This document shows, one piece after another, positions 17,292-25,443 of a DNA stretch of 64,000 nt; positions within the stretch are counted from its first letter, which is position 1, and each line of letters begins with the position of its first letter. A model generated the notes under the pieces. The model saw nothing but the letters and a program-made list of their open reading frames with translations. It had not been told where the DNA came from and searched no databases. The translations under genes and the position numbers were made by a program. Source of the stretch: Pseudomonas reactans (GTDB lineage Bacteria; Pseudomonadota; Gammaproteobacteria; Pseudomonadales; Pseudomonadaceae); assembly GCF_013385825.1 (NCBI RefSeq), contig NZ_JACAPG010000021.1, forward strand, positions 124,001-188,000. The letters run 5' to 3'.

Positions 17292-18256
17292 TTCAAGATC
17301 ACCAGCGCCGGGTATTCCGAGAGCTTGGCCGAGGTGATGTGGGCCAGGGAGCGCACCACGTCCAGAGGCTGGTCGAGGCGATAATTGCCGGTGACAGCGA
17401 CGCTGGCCAGTTGGTCATTGGTGTTGACGATCCAGCCAGGGTAATAGCGACGCAGCTCGGCGAGCACTTCGCTCATCGGGCAGTTTTCGAAGATCAGCCG
17501 GCCTTGCACCCAGGCCAAATCCTTGTTGGCGTCCAACTTGGCCGGCTGGCCAAAGCCCTTGGGCCCGATGCGGATACTTTCCCCGGCGCGCAGGCGCACG
17601 CGGGCATCATCGAAAGTGTTGCTCAGGTCCACATCACCGCGCTGCACTTGCACCTGGGCTTCGCCATTCAGGTAACGCACGGCAAAAGCGGTGTCGCGTA
17701 CGCTGGCGCGCACGGGGCCGGCGTCGATTTCCAGGGGTAGGCCATGGCTGGGCACGATTTCGAAAAACGCCTCGCCCTGGTACAGGCGGGCGATGCGCTG
17801 GTGGTCCTTGATGCTGCTGGAAAACGCTGAGTTGGTGTTGAGCAAAACCTTGGAGCCATCGTCCAGTTGCAGGCGCTGGCGTTCGCCCACCACGGTGAGG
17901 TGGTCGGCCTGCAGGCGTACCGGCAGGTTGCTGAAGCTGAACAGGCCGATCAGCAGCACGGCGGCGGTAGCCAGCGGTTTCCAATGCGGTTTGATGCGAC
18001 GCCAGGCGCTGGGCTTGCGCGGTACGGCCAGTGCGACGGCGGCACTGTGCACCGGCGCGCCCCCCCAGGCGGCCTGGGCCTTGGCGAAGGCGTGGACGTG
18101 GGCGGGATCGCTGGCCAGCCAGGCTTCGAATTCGGCTTGCTGCCCGGGCTGCGGGCACTGCAAGGCGATCAGCCAGTCGAGGGCTTGGTCCATAGCCGTG
18201 TCTTGCAACACCTCATGAGCCAGCTCATGGGGGCGCAGTTTATTCGGGTCCGTCAC
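17288..18256 (-). CDS. hxuR: FecR-family anti-sigma factor (HxuR-like)
   Basis: A 322-residue inner-membrane regulator. The N-terminal cytoplasmic DUF4880-type segment (ALDWLIALQCPQPGQQAEFE, about 25-44) binds the sigma factor. One transmembrane segment (PLATAAVLLIGLFSFSNLPV, about 93-112) leads to the periplasmic FecR domain (about 115-210) and a C-terminal domain that meets the STN domain of the receptor. It keeps the sigma factor inactive, or helps it, until ligand loads the receptor. It lies between the sigma gene (74-base gap) and the receptor gene, all on one strand. Confidence 0.9.
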   Translation of the reverse strand: MTDPNKLRPHELAHEVLQDTAMDQALDWLIALQCPQPGQQAEFEAWLASDPAHVHAFAKAQAAWGGAPVHSAAVALAVPRKPSAWRRIKPHWKPLATAAVLLIGLFSFSNLPVRLQADHLTVVGERQRLQLDDGSKVLLNTNSAFSSSIKDHQRIARLYQGEAFFEIVPSHGLPLEIDAGPVRASVRDTAFAVRYLNGEAQVQVQRGDVDLSNTFDDARVRLRAGESIRIGPKGFGQPAKLDANKDLAWVQGRLIFENCPMSEVLAELRRYYPGWIVNTNDQLASVAVTGNYRLDQPLDVVRSLAHITSAKLSEYPALVILN

Positions 18257-18330
18257 GGTGTTCCTCGGGTCTTCGCCACGTTCTATTCAACTTTCCTACA
18301 GCTTGGTTCGACGCTTCTTTCGCGTGAAGC

Positions 18331-18849
18331 TTAAGGCCGATCCAGCCGTTCGGCCACACCTACGCAGATGGCCATAATCAATTTGAGTTCCTTTTGCACG
18401 GTGCTCAAGGACACTTCCAACTGGTCGGCGATCTCCTGGTAGCTGCAACCATGCAGGCGACTGAGGATGAAGATCTGCTGTTGGCGGGCGCTCAACTGGC
18501 CCAGGCTGACGCTCAGGGCTTCAAGCATTTGCTCGGCCTGGGTGGCATCTTCGGGTGTGCTGATGGGGGCAGCGACGCTTTGCAGGACATCCAGCGGAAC
18601 ATCTTCCTGCAGCGTGCGGGCCTGGATCCTGCGCGCACGCAAGTGATCCAGCGCCAGGTTGCGCGCCGTCTGATACACGAAAGGTTCAAGGTGATCGATC
18701 GGCCGCTCGCTCAGGGCCCGAGTGACGCGCAGGTAGGTTTCCTGCAACAGGTCCTCGGCGGTGCTGTGGTTATTCACCATCCGCTGCAAGGTGCGAAGCA
18801 GAATCACCCGTTGGGTGAGAAAGACGTGGTTGAAGCGAGATTGGCTCAC
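18331..18849 (-). CDS. hxuI: ECF sigma factor, FecI-like (HxuI-like)
   Basis: A 172-residue extracytoplasmic-function sigma factor. Region 2 covers about residues 14-78 (NNHSTAEDLLQETYLRVTRA; core-polymerase and -10 contacts) and region 4 about 112-162, with the helix-turn-helix HGCSYQEIADQLEVSLSTVQ. It directs RNA polymerase to the haem receptor promoter when released by its anti-sigma partner. A near-perfect Fur box 28 bases before its start shows that iron represses the whole cascade at this gene. Confidence 0.92.
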   Translation of the reverse strand: MSQSRFNHVFLTQRVILLRTLQRMVNNHSTAEDLLQETYLRVTRALSERPIDHLEPFVYQTARNLALDHLRARRIQARTLQEDVPLDVLQSVAAPISTPEDATQAEQMLEALSVSLGQLSARQQQIFILSRLHGCSYQEIADQLEVSLSTVQKELKLIMAICVGVAERLDRP

Positions 18850-18876
18850 AGTGATACCAGACCGGTTTGCAGTTAA

Positions 18877-18891
18877 TGATAATGCTTATCA
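18877..18891. promoter_or_regulatory. Fur box upstream of the ECF sigma gene
   Basis: TGATAATGCTTATCA is a 7-1-7 palindrome matching the Fur consensus TGATAAT-N-ATTATCA at 14 of the 15 positions, the centre counting as free. It lies 28-42 bases before the sigma start, overlapping the likely core promoter, so Fe-Fur would block transcription in iron-replete cells. Confidence 0.88.
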
Positions 18892-18920
18892 TCAGCGCAA
18901 ATGGCAAGTGGCACGTTTAA

Positions 18921-19023
18921 CTGTAGGAGCGAGCTTGCTCGCGAAGGTCGTCAACGATAACGCTGACGTCCTGGGTTAACGCGGTGTCTTTGCGTTTTTT
19001 CGCGAGCAAGCTCGTTCCTACAG
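18921..19023. repeat. REPIN-like inverted repeat, type B (GGAGCGAGCTTGCTCGCGAA)
   Basis: Arms CTGTAGGAGCGAGCTTGCTC and the reverse complement (with one change, CTCGTTCCTACAG) face each other over a ~55-base spacer that contains AACGATAACGC, shared with the other type B elements. It lies between the divergent side of the sigma gene and the 3' end of gapA. Confidence 0.9.
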
Positions 19024-19034
19024 GAGGTCGGGGA

Positions 19035-20036
19035 TTATTCGGCGTTGCAGAGCGCCAGGCAGTTATCCAGCATACGGTTGGAGAAGCCCCACTCGTTGTC
19101 ATACCAAGCCAGCACTTTCAGCAACTTGCCACTGACTTTGGTGTGATTGGCATCGAAGATCGACGACAGCGGGTTGTGGTTGAAGTCGCTGGAAACCAAC
19201 GGCAAGGTGTTGTAACCCAGAATCTTCGAATGCTGGCTGGCATCCTTGAGCAGCGCGTTGACCTGTTCGGCAGTGGCTTCTTTCTTCAACTGCACGGTGA
19301 GGTCCACCAGCGACACGTTGATCACCGGTACACGCACCGCCATGCCGGTAAGCTTGCCCGCCAGTTCCGGCAGCACCAGGCCGACGGCTTCAGCGGCGCC
19401 GGTCTTGCTCGGGATCATGTTCTGGGTGGCCGAACGCGCGCGGTACGGGTCGGTGTGGTAGACGTCGGTCAGGTTCTGGTCGTTGGTGTAGGCGTGGATC
19501 GTGGTCATCAGGCCACTTTCGATGCCCAACTCGCGGTGCAGCACCTGAGCCACAGGCGCCAGGCAGTTGGTGGTGCACGAGGCGTTGGAGATGATCTGGT
19601 GGGATTGGCGCAGAATGTCATGGTTCACGCCGTAGACCACGGTAGCGTCCGCGCCCTTGGCCGGTGCGGAAATGATCACCTTGCGCGCGCCAGCGGTAAT
19701 ATGGGCAGCCGCCTTGTCACGGTCAGTGAACAGGCCGGTGCATTCAAACACCACGTCGATCTTGTGCGCAGCCCACGGCAGGTCGGCTGGGTTGCGAATG
19801 GCACTGACGGCAATCCGGTCACCGTTGACGGTCAGGCTTTCCTGATCGTGGGCGACCTCTGCTTCGAAAGTGCCATGCACGGTGTCGTATTTGAGCAGGT
19901 GGGCATTGATCGAACTGTCGCCCAGATCGTTGATGGCGACGATCTGCAAATCCTGGCGGTAGCCTTGGGTATACAGTGCGCGCAGGACATTACGGCCGAT
20001 ACGGCCAAAACCATTGATTGCGATACGAAGAGTCAT
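19035..20036 (-). CDS. gapA: glyceraldehyde-3-phosphate dehydrogenase
   Basis: A 333-residue NAD-dependent enzyme that turns glyceraldehyde 3-phosphate and phosphate into 1,3-bisphosphoglycerate in the cytoplasm. The Rossmann motif is INGFGRIGRN (8-17) and the catalytic Cys154 is in SNASCTTNCLAP; His at about 181 is in TIHAYTNDQ. It is divergent from edd-glk; in Pseudomonas it serves the lower part of the Entner-Doudoroff route. A HexR operator lies 25 bases before its start, so it should be derepressed when KDPG accumulates. Confidence 0.95.
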   Translation of the reverse strand: MTLRIAINGFGRIGRNVLRALYTQGYRQDLQIVAINDLGDSSINAHLLKYDTVHGTFEAEVAHDQESLTVNGDRIAVSAIRNPADLPWAAHKIDVVFECTGLFTDRDKAAAHITAGARKVIISAPAKGADATVVYGVNHDILRQSHQIISNASCTTNCLAPVAQVLHRELGIESGLMTTIHAYTNDQNLTDVYHTDPYRARSATQNMIPSKTGAAEAVGLVLPELAGKLTGMAVRVPVINVSLVDLTVQLKKEATAEQVNALLKDASQHSKILGYNTLPLVSSDFNHNPLSSIFDANHTKVSGKLLKVLAWYDNEWGFSNRMLDNCLALCNAE

Positions 20037-20060
20037 TGGAGAGTGCCTGTCGTCGATTTG

Positions 20061-20075
20061 TTGTAAGAATTACAA
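20061..20075. promoter_or_regulatory. HexR operator for gapA
   Basis: TTGTAAGAATTACAA fits the HexR consensus TTGT-N7/8-ACAA with an N7 spacer and is a near-perfect palindrome. It is 25 bases before the gapA start codon, where a bound repressor would block the promoter or early transcript. HexR is known to repress gap, edd-glk and zwf in Pseudomonas and to release on binding KDPG. Confidence 0.85.
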
Positions 20076-20122
20076 GATTATTCGCATAAAAATAGAAAAC
20101 AAGCCTTTTTAGTGGCAATATT

Positions 20123-20137
20123 TTGTTCAATCTACAA
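20123..20137. promoter_or_regulatory. HexR operator for edd-glk
   Basis: TTGTTCAATCTACAA again has TTGT and ACAA half-sites with a 7-base spacer. It lies 120 bases before the edd start and 62 bases from the gapA operator, so each of the two divergent genes has its own site. Confidence 0.82.
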
Positions 20138-20257
20138 CGAGTGACCTGAATCAACTGGTCCGATGATCCAAACGACTCCCTGCCATCCCATGCGCTGCGG
20201 GCGTTTGATCAGCATAGACACTCAGGTCGCCACATCCGTTAGCCTGGAGTTCTACAC

Positions 20258-22084
20258 ATGCATCCCCGCGTTCTTGAGGTCACCGAACGGCTTATCGCCC
20301 GTAGCCGCGCCACCCGCGAGGCTTACCTTGCGCTCATTCGCGGTGCAGCCATCGACGGTCCGATGCGCGGCAAGCTGCAATGCGCCAACTTCGCCCACGG
20401 CGTGGCCGGTTGCGGCACTGAAGATAAAAATAGTCTGCGCATGATGAATGCCGCCAACGTGGCAATTGTTTCGTCATATAACGACATGCTCTCGGCGCAC
20501 CAGCCGTACGAACATTTCCCTGAACAGATCAAGAAGGCCCTGCGCGAAGTCGGCTCGGTCGGCCAGTTCGCTGGCGGCACCCCTGCGATGTGCGACGGCG
20601 TGACCCAGGGCGAGCCTGGCATGGAGCTGAGCCTGCTCAGCCGTGAAGTCATTGCCATGTCCACGGCGGTAGCGCTGTCCCACAACATGTTCGATGCCGC
20701 GCTGATGCTGGGCATTTGCGACAAAATCGTCCCCGGCCTGATGATGGGCGCGCTGCGCTACGGCCACCTGCCGATGATCTTCGTGCCGGGCGGCCCGATG
20801 CCGTCGGGCATCTCCAACAAGCAGAAAGCCGACGTGCGCCAGCGCTACGCCGAAGGCAAGGCCACCCGCGAAGAGCTGCTGGAATCGGAGATGAAGTCCT
20901 ACCACAGCCCCGGCACCTGCACCTTCTACGGCACCGCCAACACCAACCAGTTGCTGATGGAAGTGATGGGCCTGCACCTGCCGGGCGCCTCGTTCGTCAA
21001 CCCGTACACGCCGCTGCGCGATGCGCTGACCCGTGAAGCCGCGCACCAGGTCACCCGCCTGACCAAGGCCAACGGCAGCTTCATGCCGATCGGCGAGATC
21101 GTCGACGAGAAATCCATCGTCAACTCCATCATCGCCCTCAACGCCACCGGCGGTTCGACCAACCACACCCTGCACATGCCGGCGATCGCGATGTCGGCGG
21201 GCATCATCCTCACCTGGGACGACATGGCTGACCTCTCCGAGGTGGTGCCGACCCTGTCCCACGTGTATCCAAACGGCAAGGCCGACATCAACCACTTCCA
21301 GGCGGCGGGCGGCATGTCGTTCCTGATCCGCGAACTGCTGGAAGCCGGCCTGCTCCACGAAGACGTCAACACCGTGGCCGGCAAGGGCCTGAGCCGCTAC
21401 ACCCAGGAACCCTTCCTGGTCGACGGCGAACTGATCTGGCGCGACGGCCCCATCGAAAGCCTCGACGAAAGCATCCTGCGCCCCGTCGCTCGTGCGTTCT
21501 CGCCGGAAGGCGGCTTGCGCGTGATGGAAGGCAACCTCGGTCGCGGCGTGATGAAAGTCTCGGCCGTGGCGCCGGAGCACCAGATTGTTGAAGCACCGGC
21601 GGTGGTGTTCCAGGACCAGCAAGACCTGGCAGACGCGTTCAAGGCCGGTCAGTTGGAAAAAGACTTCGTGGCCGTCATGCGCTTCCAGGGCCCGCGCTCC
21701 AATGGCATGCCCGAATTGCACAAGATGACGCCGTTCCTCGGCGTGTTGCAGGACCGTGGCTTCAAGGTCGCACTGGTAACAGACGGGCGTATGTCCGGCG
21801 CGTCGGGTAAGATCCCCGCCGCGATTCACGTCAACCCCGAAGCCCAGAGCGGCGGGCCACTGGCGCGGGTACGCGATGGCGATATCATTCGCGTGGATGG
21901 CGTGAAGGGCACCTTGGAGCTTAACGTGGACGCCGACGAATTTGCAGCGCGCGCGCCTGCCACGGGCCTGTTGGGCAATAACGTGGGGGCCGGTCGCGAG
22001 CTGTTTGCATTTATGCGCTTGGCCGCAAGCTCCGCAGAGCAGGGCGCCAGCGCCTTTACCTCTGCCTTGGAGACGCTTAAGTGA
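20258..22084 (+). CDS. edd: 6-phosphogluconate dehydratase
   Basis: A 608-residue iron-sulfur dehydratase of the IlvD/Edd family, length as usual. It converts 6-phosphogluconate to 2-keto-3-deoxy-6-phosphogluconate, the first step unique to the Entner-Doudoroff pathway. Conserved Cys-bearing motifs are CDGVTQGEPGMELSL, MLGICDKIVPG and GTCTFYGTANTNQ; the C-terminus has LVTDGRMSGASGKIPAAIHV, typical of the family. GGAG lies upstream of the ATG. glk starts within its stop region (4-base overlap), so the two are translationally coupled. HexR control is shown by the operator upstream. Confidence 0.96.
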   Translation: MHPRVLEVTERLIARSRATREAYLALIRGAAIDGPMRGKLQCANFAHGVAGCGTEDKNSLRMMNAANVAIVSSYNDMLSAHQPYEHFPEQIKKALREVGSVGQFAGGTPAMCDGVTQGEPGMELSLLSREVIAMSTAVALSHNMFDAALMLGICDKIVPGLMMGALRYGHLPMIFVPGGPMPSGISNKQKADVRQRYAEGKATREELLESEMKSYHSPGTCTFYGTANTNQLLMEVMGLHLPGASFVNPYTPLRDALTREAAHQVTRLTKANGSFMPIGEIVDEKSIVNSIIALNATGGSTNHTLHMPAIAMSAGIILTWDDMADLSEVVPTLSHVYPNGKADINHFQAAGGMSFLIRELLEAGLLHEDVNTVAGKGLSRYTQEPFLVDGELIWRDGPIESLDESILRPVARAFSPEGGLRVMEGNLGRGVMKVSAVAPEHQIVEAPAVVFQDQQDLADAFKAGQLEKDFVAVMRFQGPRSNGMPELHKMTPFLGVLQDRGFKVALVTDGRMSGASGKIPAAIHVNPEAQSGGPLARVRDGDIIRVDGVKGTLELNVDADEFAARAPATGLLGNNVGAGRELFAFMRLAASSAEQGASAFTSALETLK

Positions 22085-23040
22085 AGCTTGCGCTGGTCGG
22101 TGATATCGGGGGCACCAACGCCCGTTTTGCGTTGTGGCGCGATCAGGAACTGCATTCGATCCGCGTGCATGCCACGGCGGATCACTCCAGCCCTGAAGAC
22201 GCGATCAAGGTTTACCTCAAAGAGGAAGGCCTGCAAATCGGCGACATCGGCGCGGTGTGCCTGTCGGTGGCCGGGCCGGTGAGCGGTGATGAATTTAAAT
22301 TCACCAACAATCACTGGCGCCTGAGCAAGACTGCGTTTTGCAAGACGTTGCAGGTCGATGAACTGCTGCTGGTCAATGACTTCTCGGCCATGGCCCTGGG
22401 CATGACCCGCCTCAAGCCCGACGAATTCCGCGTGGTCTGCGAGGGTACGCCGGAGCCATTGCGCCCGGCGGTGGTGATTGGCCCTGGCACTGGCCTGGGT
22501 GTCGGGACACTGCTGGACCTCGGCGCTGGACGTTTTGCGGCGTTGCCGGGGGAGGGCGGGCATGTCGACCTGCCCCTCAGCAGCCCGCGTGAAACCCAGC
22601 TGTGGCAGCACATCTACACTGAGATCGGCCACGTCAGCGCCGAAACCGCCTTGAGCGGTGGCGGCTTGCCGCGTCTGTACCGTGCCATTTGCGCGGTCGA
22701 CGGCCACACGCCGGTACTGGAAACCCCCGAGGCCATTACGGCCGCAGGCCTGGCCGGCGACCCGGTGGCGATGGAAGTATTGGACCAGTTCAGCATCTGG
22801 CTGGGCCGCGTTGCCGGCAACAATGTACTGACCACCGGTGGACGCGGTGGCGTGTACATCGTGGGAGGGGTGATACCGAGGTTTGCCGACTTCTTTATCA
22901 ACAGCGGCTTTGCCAAGAGTTTCGCCGACAAAGGCTGCATGAGCGACTACTTCAAGGGTATTCCGGTGTGGTTGGTGACCGCGCCGTATTCCGGGTTGAC
23001 CGGGGCTGGCGTCGCGCTCGAACAGGCCTTTGCCATGTAG
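22081..23040 (+). CDS. glk: glucokinase
   Basis: A 319-residue ATP-dependent glucokinase (PF02685 type) that phosphorylates glucose to glucose 6-phosphate. The phosphate-binding motif is VGDIGGTNARFALW (7-20); the glucose-binding loop is PGEGGHVDLP and the adenosine region GPGTGLGVG. It starts with GTG inside the edd stop region (GTGA overlap). Its own TAG stop lies inside the first arm of a REPIN (TGTAGGAGC), so the last codons may have been reshaped when that element was inserted. Confidence 0.93.
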   Translation: MKLALVGDIGGTNARFALWRDQELHSIRVHATADHSSPEDAIKVYLKEEGLQIGDIGAVCLSVAGPVSGDEFKFTNNHWRLSKTAFCKTLQVDELLLVNDFSAMALGMTRLKPDEFRVVCEGTPEPLRPAVVIGPGTGLGVGTLLDLGAGRFAALPGEGGHVDLPLSSPRETQLWQHIYTEIGHVSAETALSGGGLPRLYRAICAVDGHTPVLETPEAITAAGLAGDPVAMEVLDQFSIWLGRVAGNNVLTTGGRGGVYIVGGVIPRFADFFINSGFAKSFADKGCMSDYFKGIPVWLVTAPYSGLTGAGVALEQAFAM

Positions 23041-23136
23041 GAGCGAGCTTGCTCGCGAAGAACGTTAACGATAATGCAGCGCATCAGGTGATACGCAGCA
23101 GCTTCAGGATTTTCGCGAGCAAGCTCGCTCCTACAG
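23037..23136. repeat. REPIN-like inverted repeat, type B, supplying the glk stop codon
   Basis: Arms TGTAGGAGCGAGCTTGCTCG and the reverse complement ending CTCCTACAG enclose a spacer with AACGATAATGC and ATCAGG, close to the other type B elements. The TAG of its first TGTAG is the stop codon of glk. Confidence 0.9.
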
Positions 23137-23163
23137 ATTGGCCATAACAACAAGGAGGACCCC

Positions 23164-23898
23164 GTGAGCGTAATCAGTAAATCGATTCTCCTCGTCGACG
23201 ACGACCAGGAAATCCGCGAATTGCTGCAGACCTACCTCAGTCGCGCCGGTTTCCAGGTGCGTGGCGTGCCGGATGGCGCGGGGTTCCGCCAGGCGATGAA
23301 CGAGGCGCCGTGCGACCTGGTCATCCTCGATGTGATGTTGCCGGACGAAGACGGCTTCAGCCTTTGTCGCTGGATCCGCCAGCACCCGCGCCAGGCGCAG
23401 GTGCCGATCATCATGCTCACCGCCAGCTCCGACGAGGCCGACCGCGTGATCGGCCTGGAGCTGGGCGCCGACGACTACATCGGCAAGCCGTTCAGCCCCC
23501 GCGAGTTGCAGGCGCGGATCAAGGCCCTGTTGCGTCGCTGCCAGTTTGGCCAGGAACGCAGCAGTGGTGGCGACGTGTTGGTGTTCGATGAATGGCGCCT
23601 GGACATGATCAGCCACCGCTTGTTCCATGTGGATGGCGAAGAAGTGATCCTCTCCGGTGCCGATTTCGCCCTGCTCAAATTGTTCCTCGATCATCCGCAA
23701 CAGATCCTCGACCGCGACACCATCGGCAACGCCACCCGTGGCCGTGACCTGATGCCGTTGGACCGTATCGTCGATATGGCCGTCAGCCGTCTGCGCCAAC
23801 GCCTGCGCGACACTGAAAAACCCCCGAGGCTGATCCGCACGGTGCGCGGCAGCGGTTATCAACTGGCAGCCAGCGTGGTTGCCGGCAATGCCCACTGA
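23164..23898 (+). CDS. gltR: response regulator GltR (OmpR family)
   Basis: A 244-residue response regulator: receiver domain (about 8-120) with acidic pair DDD near residue 12 and phospho-acceptor Asp56 in DLVILDVMLP, then a winged-helix DNA-binding domain (about 145-238). It starts with GTG behind a strong AAGGAGG site. The gtrS start overlaps its end by 11 bases. By position after edd-glk it is GltR, which in P. aeruginosa controls glucose transport genes (oprB and the ABC importer). Confidence 0.9.
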   Translation: MSVISKSILLVDDDQEIRELLQTYLSRAGFQVRGVPDGAGFRQAMNEAPCDLVILDVMLPDEDGFSLCRWIRQHPRQAQVPIIMLTASSDEADRVIGLELGADDYIGKPFSPRELQARIKALLRRCQFGQERSSGGDVLVFDEWRLDMISHRLFHVDGEEVILSGADFALLKLFLDHPQQILDRDTIGNATRGRDLMPLDRIVDMAVSRLRQRLRDTEKPPRLIRTVRGSGYQLAASVVAGNAH

Positions 23899-25357
23899 AC
23901 ATCTGACTGAGCGTCGCCGCCGCTTTCCGGTGCCACGTTCGTTGCTGGGGCGCATGCTGCTGCTGACGCTGCTGGCAGTGTTGTTTGCCCAGGCGCTGTC
24001 CAGCGTGATCTGGGTCTCGCAGCTGCGCGCCACCCAGCTCGAAGGCCTGGTCACCAGCGCCCGCAGCCTGGCGCATTCGATGACCGCCAGCGTGAGTTAT
24101 TTCCGTTCGTTGCCGGTGGCCTATCGCCCATTGGTCCTCGATCAATTGCGCAGCATGGGCGGCACGCGTTTCGTCGTGACCCTCAATGATCGCCCCTTGG
24201 ACATGGCCATCCTGCCGCAGACCCCGCGCAAACAAGCGGTGCTCGAAGCGGTCGATGAAGTGCTGAAACAAACCCTCGGCGCCGATGTGCATATCTCGGT
24301 GGAGTTCGTCAGCGCCGAAGACCTGCGCATCTTCAATGCCGGCTTGAAACTCGATGAATTGCCGCGTTCATGGGCCCACTACGCGTTGACCCTGGAACCG
24401 GTAAACCCGCCGGTGCTGGTCACTCAAATCCAGCTCGCGCCCGGCGAATGGCTGTACATCGCCTCGCTACTACCCGAGCCCTACACCAGTCTGGAAGAAC
24501 AAGGCCTGCCGTCCCAGCAGGTGTGGTTTATCGTGCTGACCAGCGGTTTCCTGTTGCTGTTCATCGGTCTGCTGGTGCACTGGCAAAGTCGCCCTCTCAA
24601 GCGCTTGGCGCGGGCGGCGCGGGACATGTCCCTGGGCGCCGACGTAGAGCCGGTGGCCGAAGGTGGCGGCAGCGAAGTGGTGGAAGTGGGCCGTGCGTTC
24701 AATGCCATGCGCGAGCGCATCAGCCGTTACCTGACCGAGCGCAGCCAGTTGTTCAGCGCGATTTCCCACGACTTGCGCACACCGATCACCCGCCTGCGCC
24801 TGCGCGTGGAATTGCTGGAAGACGAGAACCTGCAAACCAAGTTCGGCAGCGACCTGGATGAGCTGGAATTGTTGGTGAAGGGCGCGCTGCAATGCGTGAA
24901 AGATACGGACATCCACGAAAACATCGAACCGGTCGACTTGAACCATGTGCTCGATTGCCTGGTGGAGCCGTACCTGGCGCCGAATGGCAATGGCCGCGTG
25001 ACCCAGCATGGGCGGGCGTTGACGACGTATCCGGGCAAGCCGCTGGCGCTCAAGCGTTGCATCGGCAACCTGATCGACAACGCATTGAAGTACGGGCAGA
25101 ACGCCCATCTGCGCATCGAAGACGATGGCGTGGAATTTATCCTGCATGTGGATGACGAAGGTCCCGGTGTGCCCGAGCAACGCCTGGAGCAAGTCTTCGA
25201 ACCGCACTTCCGCTTGGCCGGGCAGCAACAGGGCTACGGGCTGGGGCTGGGGATTGCGCGCAACATTGCCCATAGCCATGGCGGGGAAGTGAGTTTGCAA
25301 AATTTGCGCGAGGGAGGGTTGCGAGTCACCCTGCAGCTACCCCGAACCCTGGATTAA
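23888..25357 (+). CDS. gtrS: sensor histidine kinase GtrS
   Basis: A membrane sensor kinase of 489 residues from the ATG at 23888 (an upstream TTG would add 3). TM1 is LGRMLLLTLLAVLFAQALSS (about 20-39), a periplasmic sensor follows (about 45-210), TM2 is VWFIVLTSGFLLLFIGLLV, then HAMP, the phospho-acceptor His in FSAISHDLRTPI (about residue 294) and an ATPase domain (DDEGPGVPE, GYGLGLGIARN). It phosphorylates GltR. GtrS of P. aeruginosa is known to sense 2-ketogluconate and 6-phosphogluconate, which fits linkage to edd. Confidence 0.9.
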   Translation: MPTEHLTERRRRFPVPRSLLGRMLLLTLLAVLFAQALSSVIWVSQLRATQLEGLVTSARSLAHSMTASVSYFRSLPVAYRPLVLDQLRSMGGTRFVVTLNDRPLDMAILPQTPRKQAVLEAVDEVLKQTLGADVHISVEFVSAEDLRIFNAGLKLDELPRSWAHYALTLEPVNPPVLVTQIQLAPGEWLYIASLLPEPYTSLEEQGLPSQQVWFIVLTSGFLLLFIGLLVHWQSRPLKRLARAARDMSLGADVEPVAEGGGSEVVEVGRAFNAMRERISRYLTERSQLFSAISHDLRTPITRLRLRVELLEDENLQTKFGSDLDELELLVKGALQCVKDTDIHENIEPVDLNHVLDCLVEPYLAPNGNGRVTQHGRALTTYPGKPLALKRCIGNLIDNALKYGQNAHLRIEDDGVEFILHVDDEGPGVPEQRLEQVFEPHFRLAGQQQGYGLGLGIARNIAHSHGGEVSLQNLREGGLRVTLQLPRTLD

Positions 25358-25369
25358 ACACGACTTCCT

Positions 25370-25438
25370 TGTAGGAGCCCGGCTTGCCGGCGATGGCGAT
25401 CTAAAGGGCGCCATCGCCGGCAAGCCGGGCTCCTACAA
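25370..25438. repeat. REPIN-like inverted repeat, type A
   Basis: Arms TTGTAGGAGCCCGGCTTGCC and the reverse complement with a short spacer (GGCGATCTAAAGGGCGCC). It lies 13 bases after the gtrS stop and 5 bases from the convergent AraC-family gene, so it fills nearly the whole junction and could act as a transcript end or mRNA-protecting hairpin. Confidence 0.9.
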
Positions 25439-25443
25439 GGGAG

